A stretch of DNA of 64,000 bases from Polaromonas hydrogenivorans (GTDB lineage Bacteria; Pseudomonadota; Gammaproteobacteria; Burkholderiales; Burkholderiaceae_C): assembly GCF_040105105.1 (NCBI RefSeq), contig NZ_CP157676.1, forward strand, positions 124,001-188,000, given 5' to 3'. This document shows, piece by piece, positions 35,009 through 43,767 of the stretch. The translations under genes and the position numbers were made by a program. The stretch's first letter is position 1. Each line of letters opens with the position of its first letter. The notes beneath the pieces were generated by a model that saw only the letters and a list, made by a program, of their open reading frames with translations, was not told the origin of the DNA and ran no database searches.

Positions 35009-35881
35009 TCAGTACGCTGCAGCAGGCACCTTGCGCTGGAGAAAATCAAGTGCTGCCTCGCCAAAAGTATCGTTCCGATCACCCGCTACCATGTGACCGG
35101 CACCCGCCACATTGATGTATTCGCTGTGGGGGCATAAGGCCAGGAAGTCACTCACACCCTGTTCGCTGACCACGTCCGAGTGCCCGCCTCGAACCAGCAA
35201 GGTAGGCAGGCTCAGGCGACGAGCGCTTTCGACAAGGCGATCTTTGGGCACCGGCAGCCTCGCCATGAGCAAAGGATCCCAGTGCCAATGGTATTTGCCA
35301 TCGGCACCCAGTCGCACATTCTTGGCCAACCCTGCCAAGTTGCCTGAGCCCCTGGTGGGCGGACGGTAGCGGTTGACCGTTTCGGCAACATGCTCCAGAG
35401 ACACAAACCCTTCGGCGTTCTGCTTCATGAAGCTTTTGATCCTCGCGACTCCCTCTGACTCCGTGGTCGGGACAATGTCGACAAGAATCAGCGCGCTGGC
35501 ATCGATGTAACGCTCTCCCACCGCAACGAGGCTTGTGGCGCCGCCCATCGACGCACCGAGCAAAATTGGGCGTTTGCCGCCCAGCGCTTGAACCAAACAG
35601 CAGAGGTCGCAAACCATGGACTCTCGCGTATAGTCCCCGTCTGGCGCCCAGTCGGAATCGCCGTGGCCTCTGGCATCGAATGCGACCGCGTGGTATCCCG
35701 CCTTACCGAGCAGTTGTCCGGTAAAGCGCCAGGCATGGCGCGTCTGGCCCAAACCGTGCAGGAGCAGCACCAGCGGACCTTTGGGATCACCCCAGGAATC
35801 CCCTGCAAGAGCGACCCCTCGGTAGCCTTTCCAAACATGCATGGGCTGCGGCGTGCCCGGCAGTGGTGTGCGTGTTTGCAT
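35009..35881 (-). CDS. Alpha/beta-fold hydrolase (last gene of the 16-kb operon)
   Basis: 290 residues from the ATG at 35881, chosen by alignment with the paralogue at 10.6 kb (both begin just before LPGTPxPMHxWxG); an in-frame extension to 35998 looks non-coding. Nucleophile elbow GASMGG, oxyanion region LLHGLGQTRHAW, acid in LLVRGGHSDVVS, His in AGAGHMVAGD. It could hydrolyse a ring-derived lactone, an acyl-CoA or a diketone, but no substrate can be read off. It ends 31 bp from the convergent LysR gene. Confidence 0.9.
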   Translation of the reverse strand: MQTRTPLPGTPQPMHVWKGYRGVALAGDSWGDPKGPLVLLLHGLGQTRHAWRFTGQLLGKAGYHAVAFDARGHGDSDWAPDGDYTRESMVCDLCCLVQALGGKRPILLGASMGGATSLVAVGERYIDASALILVDIVPTTESEGVARIKSFMKQNAEGFVSLEHVAETVNRYRPPTRGSGNLAGLAKNVRLGADGKYHWHWDPLLMARLPVPKDRLVESARRLSLPTLLVRGGHSDVVSEQGVSDFLALCPHSEYINVAGAGHMVAGDRNDTFGEAALDFLQRKVPAAAY

Positions 35882-36000
35882 GATGCGTCCCGAATTGAAC
35901 CCTGGTTCACTGACCGTACTGCGCATGCACAGCGGCGGCGGCATGTTCTCGCCATGCAGAGTTCGCACTCCCCGCAGGCATTCCCGCAGCAGCGCCATGA

Positions 36001-36933
36001 CTACAAGGCCTGCACCAGCTCGGGCACGGCCGTGAACAGATCGGCCTCCAGCCCGTAGTCGGCGACGCTGAAGATCGGCGCTTCGCCGTCCTTGTTGATC
36101 GCCACGATGACTTTGCTGTCCTTCATGCCGGCCAGGTGCTGGATGGCGCCCGAAATGCCCACGGCCACGTACAGCTGGGGCGCGACGATCTTGCCGGTCT
36201 GGCCGACCTGCCAGTCGTTCGGGGCGTAACCGGCATCGACCGCCGCGCGGGAGGCGCCCAGGGCGGCGCCGAGCTTGTCGGCCAGGGGTTCCAGCACTTG
36301 ATGGAACTTCTCGCTCGAGCCCAGCGCGCGACCGCCCGAGACGATGATCCTGGCCGCCGTCAGTTCGGGCCGGTCGCTTTTGGCGATCTCCGAGCCGAGG
36401 AATGAGGACTTGCCGCTGTCGGCCACGCCGTTCAGGGTTTCAATGCTTGCCGCGCCGCCGGTGGCAGCGGCCGCATCAAAGCCGGTCGTGCGAACGGTGA
36501 TGACCTTGGTGGCATCCAGGCTCTGCACGATGGCAATCGCGTTGCCCGCGTAGATCGGGCGCTCGAAGGTATCCAGGCTATCGACCTTGGTGATGTCCGA
36601 GATCTGCGCCACGTCGAGCAGCGCGGCCACGCGCGGGGCGATGTTCTTGCCCGACGCGGTGGCCGGAAACAGGAGGTGGCTGTAGGCGCTGGCTATGGCC
36701 AGCACCTGACCAGCCATGTTCTCGGCCAGCCCGTGGGCGAAGTGTTCGCCCTCGACATGAATGACTTTGGTGACGCCGGAAATCTGGCTGGCCGCTTGCG
36801 CTGCGGCGGCAGCATCCTTGCCGGCCACCAGCACATGCACTTCGCCGCCGCACTGGCTGGCAGCGGTCACGGTGTTCAGGGTCGCCGGGCGGATGCTGGC
36901 GTGGTCGTGTTCTGCAATGACTAAAGAGGTCAT
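36001..36933 (-). CDS. etfA: Electron transfer flavoprotein alpha subunit
   Basis: 310 residues from the ATG at 36933 ([14 protein letters not shown]), the family's usual start and size. The C-terminal FAD domain is clear: [11 protein letters not shown], then [20 protein letters not shown] and [16 protein letters not shown]. With EtfB it takes electrons from acyl-CoA dehydrogenases and delivers them to ETF-QO. It lies 31 bp after etfB. Having a dedicated EtfAB in the operon supports two or more flavin dehydrogenation steps in the pathway. Confidence 0.97.
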   Translation of the reverse strand: MTSLVIAEHDHASIRPATLNTVTAASQCGGEVHVLVAGKDAAAAAQAASQISGVTKVIHVEGEHFAHGLAENMAGQVLAIASAYSHLLFPATASGKNIAPRVAALLDVAQISDITKVDSLDTFERPIYAGNAIAIVQSLDATKVITVRTTGFDAAAATGGAASIETLNGVADSGKSSFLGSEIAKSDRPELTAARIIVSGGRALGSSEKFHQVLEPLADKLGAALGASRAAVDAGYAPNDWQVGQTGKIVAPQLYVAVGISGAIQHLAGMKDSKVIVAINKDGEAPIFSVADYGLEADLFTAVPELVQAL

Positions 36934-36964
36934 GGTGTGTGGGCTCCGTTGTTCTGCTTCTGGG

Positions 36965-37714
36965 TTAGATGACTTTGGCTTCGTTCCTGAGCTTGTCCAC
37001 CAGCACGGCCACATCAGATACCCGGATGCCGGCGCTGCGCTTTGCAGGCTCGCTGACCTTGAGCGTCCTGATGCGCGGGGCGACATCGACGCCCAGGTCG
37101 GCGGGCTTGACGTTTTCCAGCGGCTTTTTCTTGGCCTTCATGATGTTGGGCAGCGTCACGTAGCGCGGCTCATTGAGCCGCAGGTCGGTCGTGATGATCG
37201 CCGGCAGCGTGAGCGACAGCGTTTCCAGCCCGCCATCGACCTCGCGCGTCACCTTGACCAGGCGGCCTTCGACCTCGACCTTGGAGGCAAACGTGGCTTG
37301 CCCCCAGCCCAGCAGCGCGGCGAGCATCTGGCCGGTCTGGTTGCAGTCGTCATCAATCGCCTGCTTGCCCAGGATGACGAGCTGGGGTTGCTCCTTGTCG
37401 ACCAGGGCTTTCAAAAGCTTGGCCACGGCCAGCGGCTGCAGCTCTTCTGTCGTCTCGACCAGGATGGCGCGGTCGGCGCCAATGGCCATGGCCGTGCGCA
37501 GCGTTTCCTGGCACTGCAGCACGCCGCAGGACACGGCGATGACTTCCGTCGCCACGCCCTTTTCCTTGAGCCGCACGGCTTCCTCGATGGCGATCTCGTC
37601 GAACGGATTCATGCTCATCTTGACATTGGCGATATCGACGCCGCTGCCGTCGCTCTTGACGCGGACTTTGACGTTGTAATCGACGACGCGCTTGACGGGG
37701 ACCAGGATTTTCAT
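36965..37714 (-). CDS. etfB: Electron transfer flavoprotein beta subunit
   Basis: 249 residues from the ATG at 37714 (GGA upstream). It begins [20 protein letters not shown] and carries the ETF-beta signature region ([19 protein letters not shown] and [19 protein letters not shown]). Two TTGGCCAA boxes (37755-37777) lie in the 81-bp gap upstream and could be a processing or regulatory site. Otherwise it appears to be in the same transcript as the genes before it. Confidence 0.97.
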   Translation of the reverse strand: MKILVPVKRVVDYNVKVRVKSDGSGVDIANVKMSMNPFDEIAIEEAVRLKEKGVATEVIAVSCGVLQCQETLRTAMAIGADRAILVETTEELQPLAVAKLLKALVDKEQPQLVILGKQAIDDDCNQTGQMLAALLGWGQATFASKVEVEGRLVKVTREVDGGLETLSLTLPAIITTDLRLNEPRYVTLPNIMKAKKKPLENVKPADLGVDVAPRIRTLKVSEPAKRSAGIRVSDVAVLVDKLRNEAKVI

Positions 37715-37795
37715 TTTTTCCAACTTTGTATTGCTAATTGACAGTCAAGGCATGTTGGCCAAGTGTGTTGGCCAAATCGGCACCTTGACACGCTT

Positions 37796-38461
37796 TCAAC
37801 GACCTGTGCGGGCCTTGGCCACTTGCGCACGCCGCGCCGGGGCATAAGCCTCTTGTCCGAGCGCCTGGTAAAGCGCCAGGGTCACGTCATGGTGTTCGGC
37901 CAGCCCGGTGCGCTCGAGCAGCGAGATCGGCCCCTCGGGATAGCCCAGTCCCAGACACAAGGTCTTGTCCATGTCCTCGGCGCTCGCGAGTTGCTCGTCC
38001 AGCCGCCGCAAAGCGGCATTGAGATACGGGCGGATCAGGCGATCGACGATGCGCCCGGGGAAGTCTGCGCAGACCGCCACCTTCAGGCCTGCGGCTTCAA
38101 AGGCGGCGCGCGCAGCTGCGATGGCGGCATCACTCGTCTGCGGCTGGCGAACCAGTTCGACCAGGGCCGTAGGGTCGGCGCGGCCCAGGCGAAACCTGGC
38201 GAATCCGACCACGTTGGAGCCTTCGTGGCCACGCGCTTCTGCGGTGTGCACACCCAGGCACTCTTGGCCCAGCTCAATCGCGACGAACGGGCAGGCACCG
38301 AGTTCGCCGGCCGCGGCAAAAGCGCTGCCGGCCTCCTGGCCGATAAAGACCCGCGAGGCGCCCTGGGCAGCAGCTTGCTCGACGAACGCGTGGGATGCGG
38401 GGAACGAGCGGCTCTCGCCCGCCTTTACGATGGTGTAAGTGGAAGTAGTCATGTCAATCAT
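37796..38461 (-). CDS. 3-hydroxyacyl-CoA dehydrogenase C-domain-like protein
   Basis: 221 residues. Its ATG (38461) overlaps the previous stop by four bases (ATGA); a second ATG at 38452 has GGAG 10 bases before. The first ~110 residues have no clear NAD-binding motif. The rest resembles the 3HCDH C-terminal domain (ADFPGRIVDRLIRPYLNAALR, then LGLGYPEGPISLLERTGLAEHHDV). It looks like the second half of an FadB/PaaH-like enzyme working as a separate polypeptide with the 291-residue dehydrogenase upstream, together matching the ~500-residue two-C-domain layout. Confidence 0.8.
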   Translation of the reverse strand: MIDMTTSTYTIVKAGESRSFPASHAFVEQAAAQGASRVFIGQEAGSAFAAAGELGACPFVAIELGQECLGVHTAEARGHEGSNVVGFARFRLGRADPTALVELVRQPQTSDAAIAAARAAFEAAGLKVAVCADFPGRIVDRLIRPYLNAALRRLDEQLASAEDMDKTLCLGLGYPEGPISLLERTGLAEHHDVTLALYQALGQEAYAPARRAQVAKARTGR

Positions 38462-39333
38462 GCTCCGAACATTTTGCTGTCTGCGTAACGCAGCAGGCCG
38501 CGGCCAGTCTTCTTGCCCAGCCAGCCGGCCGCGATCATGCGCTTCACAAGAGGGGGACAAGCCGCGCGCGGCTCGTTCGTGACGCCGTGCATCGCTTCGC
38601 ACAGCAGCTTTTGCGTGTCCATGCCGACCAGGTCGAGCAGCTCCATCGGGCCCATGGCGTAGCCCATGGCCGTCTTGATCGCCAGGTCGATGTCTGCCGG
38701 CTCGGCGACGCCTTGCTCGACCAGCCGGATCGCATCGTTGTTGAACGGGATCAGGAAGTAATTCAGCACGAAGCCGGGCGTGTCCTGGGTGCGCACGGGC
38801 TTTTGGCCGAGCGCCTCGCACACCGACCAGGCCCGCGAGAAGGTTTCCTCGCTCGTCGTGAGGCCCGGCGACATCTCCACCAGCTTCATCAGCTGCGCGG
38901 GCAGGCAAAAGTGCATGCCGACGAAGCGGTCGGGGCGGCCCGAGCCGCCGGCGATCTCCGTGATGCTGATCGTGGACGTGTTGCTCGCAAAGATCGTCCG
39001 CGGCGCGCAGATCTTGTCCAGCTTGCCGAACAGGTCGTGCTTGACGGGCAGGCTTTCGAACACCGCTTCGATCACCAGGTCGCAATCGGCGAAGTCGGCC
39101 AGGTCCGTGGAGCCGCTCCACTGGCTCATGATCTCGGGCAGCTTGTCGGCGGCTAACTTGCCGCGCTCCACGCTCTTGCGCAGGAACGCTTCGGTCTGGC
39201 CGCGCGCACGGTCCAGCGCCGCTTGGTTCAGGTCGAACACGCGCGTGCGAAAGCCCGCGCGCGCGCAGACGATGGCGATGCCGGCGCCCATGGTGCCGGC
39301 GCCGCACACCCCGATGGTCTTGATCTCACTCAT
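38458..39333 (-). CDS. 3-hydroxyacyl-CoA dehydrogenase
   Basis: 291 residues, the size of single-unit 3-hydroxybutyryl-CoA dehydrogenases. NAD-binding GVCGAGTMGAGIAIV at residues 8-22; catalytic His in GMHFCLPAQLMKLVEM; C-domain DTPGFVLNYFLIPFNNDA and GPMELLDLVGMDT. It oxidises a 3-hydroxyacyl-CoA with NAD+. Its stop overlaps the start of the accessory C-domain gene, so the two are translationally coupled. Confidence 0.93.
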   Translation of the reverse strand: MSEIKTIGVCGAGTMGAGIAIVCARAGFRTRVFDLNQAALDRARGQTEAFLRKSVERGKLAADKLPEIMSQWSGSTDLADFADCDLVIEAVFESLPVKHDLFGKLDKICAPRTIFASNTSTISITEIAGGSGRPDRFVGMHFCLPAQLMKLVEMSPGLTTSEETFSRAWSVCEALGQKPVRTQDTPGFVLNYFLIPFNNDAIRLVEQGVAEPADIDLAIKTAMGYAMGPMELLDLVGMDTQKLLCEAMHGVTNEPRAACPPLVKRMIAAGWLGKKTGRGLLRYADSKMFGA

Positions 39334-39352
39334 GATGTTTCTCCTTGATGGT

Positions 39353-40519
39353 TCAGCGCTGCAGGAAACTGCGGCCGATGAGCTGGCGGTGGACCTGGTT
39401 GGTCCCCTCCCAGATTTGCGTGATCTTGGCGTCGCGCATCAGCCGCTCCACGCGAAAGTCCTTGCAGTACCCATAGCCGCCGAGCAGCTGCACCGCATCG
39501 GTCGCAGCGCGCATGGCCAGATCGCTCGCGCGCATCTTGAGCAGCGAAGCTTCGATGCCGAAGTCGGTCGCACCGGCGTCGACGAGCCTGCCGATCTGCC
39601 ACAGGTAGCTCTCGACCAGGGCGATCTCGGAAGCCAGGTCAGCCACCATGAACTGGATGCCCTGGAACTCCAGAATGCGCTTGCCCGATTGCTTGCGCTC
39701 GTTGATGTAGGCGACGGCGTCCTCGAAAGCGCCGCGCGCAATCCCGAGCGCGTGCGCTGCGACGCTGGGGCGGGACTTGTTCAGCGAGGCGAACAGGATC
39801 TTCAGGCCGTCGCCGGGATGGCCCAGCAGGTTGGCGCGCGGCACGCGGCAGTTGTCAAAGGCAAGGGTCGCCGTGCTCGACGCCCGGGTGCCCATCTTGT
39901 CCTCGAGCCGCACCACCGACAGTCCCGGCGTGCCCTTCTCGAGCACCAGCACCGAGATGCTTTCCTTGGCACCCAAGATGCCTTCCCATTTGCCGAACAG
40001 CAGGTACAGCTCGGCCACGTCGCCGTTGGTGATGAAGGTCTTGCCGCCGTTGATGACGATCTCGTCGCCCTCCTCGCGAAACGAGGTTCGCATGCCGGTG
40101 GCGTCCGAACCCGCCCCCGGCTCGGTGATGGCCAGTGCGCCCAGGCCGCCTTGGGCGATCCGCGGCAGCAGGCGCTGCTTTTGTTCCTCCGTCCCCCAGT
40201 CGATGAGGGGCTTCATGCTGTGGTAGTTGGTGGCCCAGATGATGCCGGTGGCCGCGCAGGCCTGGCTGAGCTCCCGCACGCACGCCAGGTAGGCGGTGTA
40301 CGACATCTGGGCGCCTTCATACGCCTCGGGGATGAACATCGCGTTCAGGCCGATTTCATTGATCGCCTTGACGTGCTCCCAGGGGAATTCGGCGGTGCGG
40401 TCGAAATGCTCGGCACGTGGCGCAATGCGGTCACGGCACAGGGCGCGCACGCTGTCGAGCAGCATGCGCTCTTCGTCGTCCAGTTCTATGCGGGAATCGA
40501 GTCGTTGCAGGATGTTCAT
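39353..40519 (-). CDS. Acyl-CoA dehydrogenase (AliB/short-chain type)
   Basis: 388 residues. FAD/substrate motifs LAITEPGAGSDATGMRT and TFITNGDVAELYL are present. The catalytic Glu is in the usual place for SCAD/MCAD types: IWEGTNQVHR near residue 370. The arginine-rich C-region (ERLMRDAKITQ) is normal. It makes the alpha,beta-unsaturated CoA ester, passing electrons to EtfAB. In the proposed alicyclic pathway it would correspond to AliB (cyclohexanecarboxyl-CoA dehydrogenase), next to a hydratase and an SDR. Confidence 0.93.
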   Translation of the reverse strand: MNILQRLDSRIELDDEERMLLDSVRALCRDRIAPRAEHFDRTAEFPWEHVKAINEIGLNAMFIPEAYEGAQMSYTAYLACVRELSQACAATGIIWATNYHSMKPLIDWGTEEQKQRLLPRIAQGGLGALAITEPGAGSDATGMRTSFREEGDEIVINGGKTFITNGDVAELYLLFGKWEGILGAKESISVLVLEKGTPGLSVVRLEDKMGTRASSTATLAFDNCRVPRANLLGHPGDGLKILFASLNKSRPSVAAHALGIARGAFEDAVAYINERKQSGKRILEFQGIQFMVADLASEIALVESYLWQIGRLVDAGATDFGIEASLLKMRASDLAMRAATDAVQLLGGYGYCKDFRVERLMRDAKITQIWEGTNQVHRQLIGRSFLQR

Positions 40520-40531
40520 TTGTGAGGTCCT

Positions 40532-41278
40532 TCAGTGTGCGATGCCTTGGCCACCATCGATGTAGATGGTTTCACCATTGATGAAGCGGCCAGCGGGCGA
40601 GTACAGGGCCGCCACCAGTTCGCCCACGTCGGCCGCCGTGCCCGGCTCGCGGCCCGGAATGCGCTTGTCCAGATACGCGCGCAGGGGACCGCCGGCCTCC
40701 ATCACGTCGCCGTTGAGGTCGGTCATGATGTAGCCGGGCGCGACGTTGATGGCGCGTATGCCCTTGCCGGCCCACTCCGCCGCCAGCACCCGCGTGATGG
40801 CGCCCACAGCCGCCTTGCTCGCGCAGTAGGCCAGGTTGCGCTTGACGCCGAGCTTGTCGAAGAACGAGCCGATGTTGACGATCATCCCGCCGCCAGCGGC
40901 GACCAGGTGGGGATAGGCCGCCTGACAGGCGGTGACGACCGAGGTGGCATTGGTGTTCATAACCTGGTTCCACTGCTCCAGCGAGACGTCGGCCGAGGCC
41001 GCATCGATGTGCATCCCCGCGTTGTTGACCAGTCCGACGATCTTCCATCCGTCGGCCACCAAGCCCTTGAACGCGACAGCCAGCGTCTCGGGTCGGGTGA
41101 CATCGGCGTTGCAGGCCAGCCAGCGCGCAGCCACTTCAGGAGCTACGCCGCCGCCCGCAGGCAGCCCTCCGGAGCGCGACAGGCACGCCACATGGTGCCC
41201 TTGCTCGGCCAGCGCCCGCGCGATGGCAGCACCGATGCCTTTGCTCGCACCCGTCACCACAATGCAGTTTCGTGTCAT
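40532..41278 (-). CDS. SDR-family dehydrogenase (BadH-like position)
   Basis: 248 residues from the ATG at 41278 (AAGGAGAA upstream). NAD(P)-binding TGASKGIGAAIARALA at residue 9; NNAG (about 92); catalytic Ser in IVNIGSFFDKLG and Tyr/Lys in YCASKAAVG (about 157-161). It ends with GGETIYIDGGQ-like SDR terminus (NGETIYIDGGQG). It oxidises a secondary alcohol; in the alicyclic scheme it takes the role of 2-hydroxycyclohexanecarboxyl-CoA dehydrogenase BadH. A role as 3-oxoacyl reductase cannot be excluded. Confidence 0.9.
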   Translation of the reverse strand: MTRNCIVVTGASKGIGAAIARALAEQGHHVACLSRSGGLPAGGGVAPEVAARWLACNADVTRPETLAVAFKGLVADGWKIVGLVNNAGMHIDAASADVSLEQWNQVMNTNATSVVTACQAAYPHLVAAGGGMIVNIGSFFDKLGVKRNLAYCASKAAVGAITRVLAAEWAGKGIRAINVAPGYIMTDLNGDVMEAGGPLRAYLDKRIPGREPGTAADVGELVAALYSPAGRFINGETIYIDGGQGIAH

Positions 41279-41303
41279 ATCGGTCTTCTCCTTTGAAGGC
41301 ATT

Positions 41304-42068
41304 TCACTCATCTTTAAAATCCGGTTTGCGTTTGTCAACGAAAGCCTGCATGCCCTCCTCGGCATCGCGGGTTCGGTAGGCCAGGGTGGACAGATCGGCC
41401 TCCATCCTGAGCCCTTCGCTGAGCGGCAGATCGACCGACCGCTGGACCGCTTCCCGCGCGAACTGGAGCGCGCGAAGCCCGTGGCCGGAGAATTCACGCG
41501 CGTACGCCTTGGCCGCGTCCAGGGCGGGCGTTTGCACGATCCGGTTGACCAGGCCCATCGACAGCGCTTCTTCGGCACCGACGGTGCGCCCGGTCATGAC
41601 CATTTCCAGGGCGCGGCCCACGCCGACGAGGCGCGGAAGGCGCTGCGTGCCGCCGTAGCCCGGGATGAGTCCGAGCTTGACCTCCGGCAGGCCGAACTTG
41701 GCGTTGGGCAGCGCCAGCCGCAAGGTGCAAGCGAGCGCCAGTTCGCAACCGCCGCCGAATGCAAATCCATTGACCAGTGCGATCGAAGGAATCGGCAGCC
41801 GGTCCAGCAGCGCAAACACCGCCTGGCCGAGTTCGGCGCCTTCGCGCTGCGCTGCTAGGCTGCGGTTTTGCAATTCCTTGATGTCCGCGCCGGCGCAAAA
41901 AGACTTTGCGCCTTCGCCGGTGATGATCAAGGCGCGGGCGGACGAGCGCCCCGCTTGACCGATGCACTGACCGATCTGGCCGATCAGCTCGAAGCTCAGG
42001 GCGTTCAAGGCCGACGGCCTGCGGATGGTGAGGACAGCGAATTCCTCGTCGTGTTGAAGTTCAATCAT
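41304..42068 (-). CDS. Enoyl-CoA hydratase (BadK-like position)
   Basis: 254 residues from the ATG at 42068, two bases after the ligase stop codon. Crotonase-fold features: FCAGADIKEL oxyanion half, NGFAFGGGCELALACTLRLA second half, and the hydratase glutamates in KFGLPEVKLGLIPGYGGTQRL. Both catalytic Glu positions of hydratases are present, unlike the BadI-like protein at 43.8 kb. It should hydrate the enoyl-CoA made by an acyl-CoA dehydrogenase. Confidence 0.93.
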   Translation of the reverse strand: MIELQHDEEFAVLTIRRPSALNALSFELIGQIGQCIGQAGRSSARALIITGEGAKSFCAGADIKELQNRSLAAQREGAELGQAVFALLDRLPIPSIALVNGFAFGGGCELALACTLRLALPNAKFGLPEVKLGLIPGYGGTQRLPRLVGVGRALEMVMTGRTVGAEEALSMGLVNRIVQTPALDAAKAYAREFSGHGLRALQFAREAVQRSVDLPLSEGLRMEADLSTLAYRTRDAEEGMQAFVDKRKPDFKDE

Positions 42069-42070
42069 CT

Positions 42071-43741
42071 TTAAGCTGCGCGAAAGCGCACCGGTTGAAT
42101 TTGCAGGCGACCCGTGCGCACCCATTGCGCCAGTTCGCGTTTCAAAATCTTGCCACTGGCAGTCAGCGGAAACTCAGGCAGTACCGCGAAGTATTCGGGC
42201 ATGTCGAACCTGGACAGACCTTCACGCGCCAGGTGCTGCAGGACGTCATCGCTGGTCGGAGGCTGGTCGCCACTGATGATGGCCAGGCACACCTTCTCGC
42301 CCAGCCGTTCATCGGGCACGCCGAAGGCAGCGGCCTTTTTCACAGAAGGATGCCGATGGGCGTACTCCTCAATGTGCGCAGGATGAATGTTGTGCCCGCC
42401 GCGGATGATCAAATCCTTCTTGCGCCCGACGATCTGCAGATTGCCCGCTTCGTCCAAGCGCCCGAGGTCGCCGCTGAGAAACCAGCCGCTGCCGTTGAAC
42501 GAGGATTCGGTCGCTGTCTGGTTGCTGAAGTAGCCCAGCATCAAGAGCCCGCCACGACCGCCGATCTCCCCGATCTCGCCGGCCTTGACCTGTATATCTG
42601 CGTTTTCCTGGTCCCACAAGCGCACTTCATAGCCCGTGCATGACTTGCCGCAGGTGCCGGTGATCACTTCCACGGAATCGGTCGGTTGGGTGTACTGGTG
42701 CGAGCCGCACTCCGTCATTCCGTAAACATTTTGTGGTTTCGCACCCAGCGATAACAGACGCCGGGCCGTTTCGGTGGGGATCGGCGCGCCGGCCATATAG
42801 AAATCGCGAACCTTGCCCAGCTTGGTCAGCCCACGTTTGTCCACTTCATGCAACAAGTCCATGGCATGCGTCGGCACGCCCATGACATAGGTCGCGCCCG
42901 TGGTCTCGATCCAGTCGAGCGCCAGGGCGCCCGCAGAAGGATCGTGCATCACCAGTTCGCAGCCCGCCACCAGCACCTGCTCCAGCGCGACCGTGCCAAT
43001 GTGGTGACTCATCGGGCTGAGCGTAAGCAGCACCGTGCTGTGGTCCTGGCGCCAGTCCGCCACCATTGCGCGGCCGTTGGCCAGCAGCGTGTTGTCGCTG
43101 TGCATCACGCCCTTGGGCGTTCCGGTCGTGCCGCTGGTGAACGCCAGGTAGACGATCTGGTCCGCATGCGTGCTGGGCGCAGGCAGCGCGGCGCGCGGGT
43201 GCTGCGCGGGCATCGGCATCGGGTGCGTGCCCGGCGGCATGTCGGCATCGGGCGTTCGCAGCCCGGGCAGCGCGTAGACCCGCTTCATGGAGCCGAGCTC
43301 GGCAGCACGCGCGAAGATGTCGGCCGCTGCGGCGTCTGCCCCCCAGCCGGGCTGCGCGAACAGCGCGCGGCATTCGATGCGCGAGAGCAGCGCTGCGACT
43401 TCGTCGACCGTGTAGTTCTGGTGCAGCGACGGGTTGCAGACATACCCGTTGCGCGAGCAGGCCAGCAGCACGACGACGGCTTCGAGGCGGTTGGGCAGCC
43501 AGATCGACACGCGGTCGCCCGGGCGCAGGCCCGCATCGTGCAGGTCCGCAGCCACGGCGTCGACCCAGGCGACGAGCGCGCTCCAGGTCAGCCGCCTGGC
43601 GCTGTCGCGCACCGCATAGGCGTTAGCCCGTTCCGTCGCATGCCTGCGCGCCAGCGAGTACAGCGTATCGGTCTGCCAGACGCCGGACAGGTAGTGCTCC
43701 CTGGCGGCGGCCGGATCGTGCAAGGTGAGAAGGTGAGACAT
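42071..43741 (-). CDS. Acyl-CoA synthetase (AMP-forming)
   Basis: 556 residues. ANL-superfamily motifs are present: P-loop-like LAFTSGTTGTPKGVMH (A3), YGMTECGSH (A5), SGDLGRLDEAGNLQIVGRKKDLIIRGG written as the A7/A8 hinge, and SGKILKRELA (A10 Lys near the C-terminus). It activates a carboxylic acid to its CoA thioester. In the alicyclic scheme it stands for AliA/BadA-type cyclohexanecarboxylate-CoA ligase. The operon also has two CoA-transferases, so more than one acid may be activated. Confidence 0.93.
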   Translation of the reverse strand: MSHLLTLHDPAAAREHYLSGVWQTDTLYSLARRHATERANAYAVRDSARRLTWSALVAWVDAVAADLHDAGLRPGDRVSIWLPNRLEAVVVLLACSRNGYVCNPSLHQNYTVDEVAALLSRIECRALFAQPGWGADAAAADIFARAAELGSMKRVYALPGLRTPDADMPPGTHPMPMPAQHPRAALPAPSTHADQIVYLAFTSGTTGTPKGVMHSDNTLLANGRAMVADWRQDHSTVLLTLSPMSHHIGTVALEQVLVAGCELVMHDPSAGALALDWIETTGATYVMGVPTHAMDLLHEVDKRGLTKLGKVRDFYMAGAPIPTETARRLLSLGAKPQNVYGMTECGSHQYTQPTDSVEVITGTCGKSCTGYEVRLWDQENADIQVKAGEIGEIGGRGGLLMLGYFSNQTATESSFNGSGWFLSGDLGRLDEAGNLQIVGRKKDLIIRGGHNIHPAHIEEYAHRHPSVKKAAAFGVPDERLGEKVCLAIISGDQPPTSDDVLQHLAREGLSRFDMPEYFAVLPEFPLTASGKILKRELAQWVRTGRLQIQPVRFRAA

Positions 43742-43767
43742 GGCTTGAAACCCCGGGTGTGAATCAA

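Noticed and set aside
37796..39307. A 503-codon minus-strand frame joining the accessory 3HCDH part to an Arg-rich N-terminus
   Set aside because: Its first half is an out-of-frame reading of the 291-residue dehydrogenase; the real start is at 38461 or 38452.
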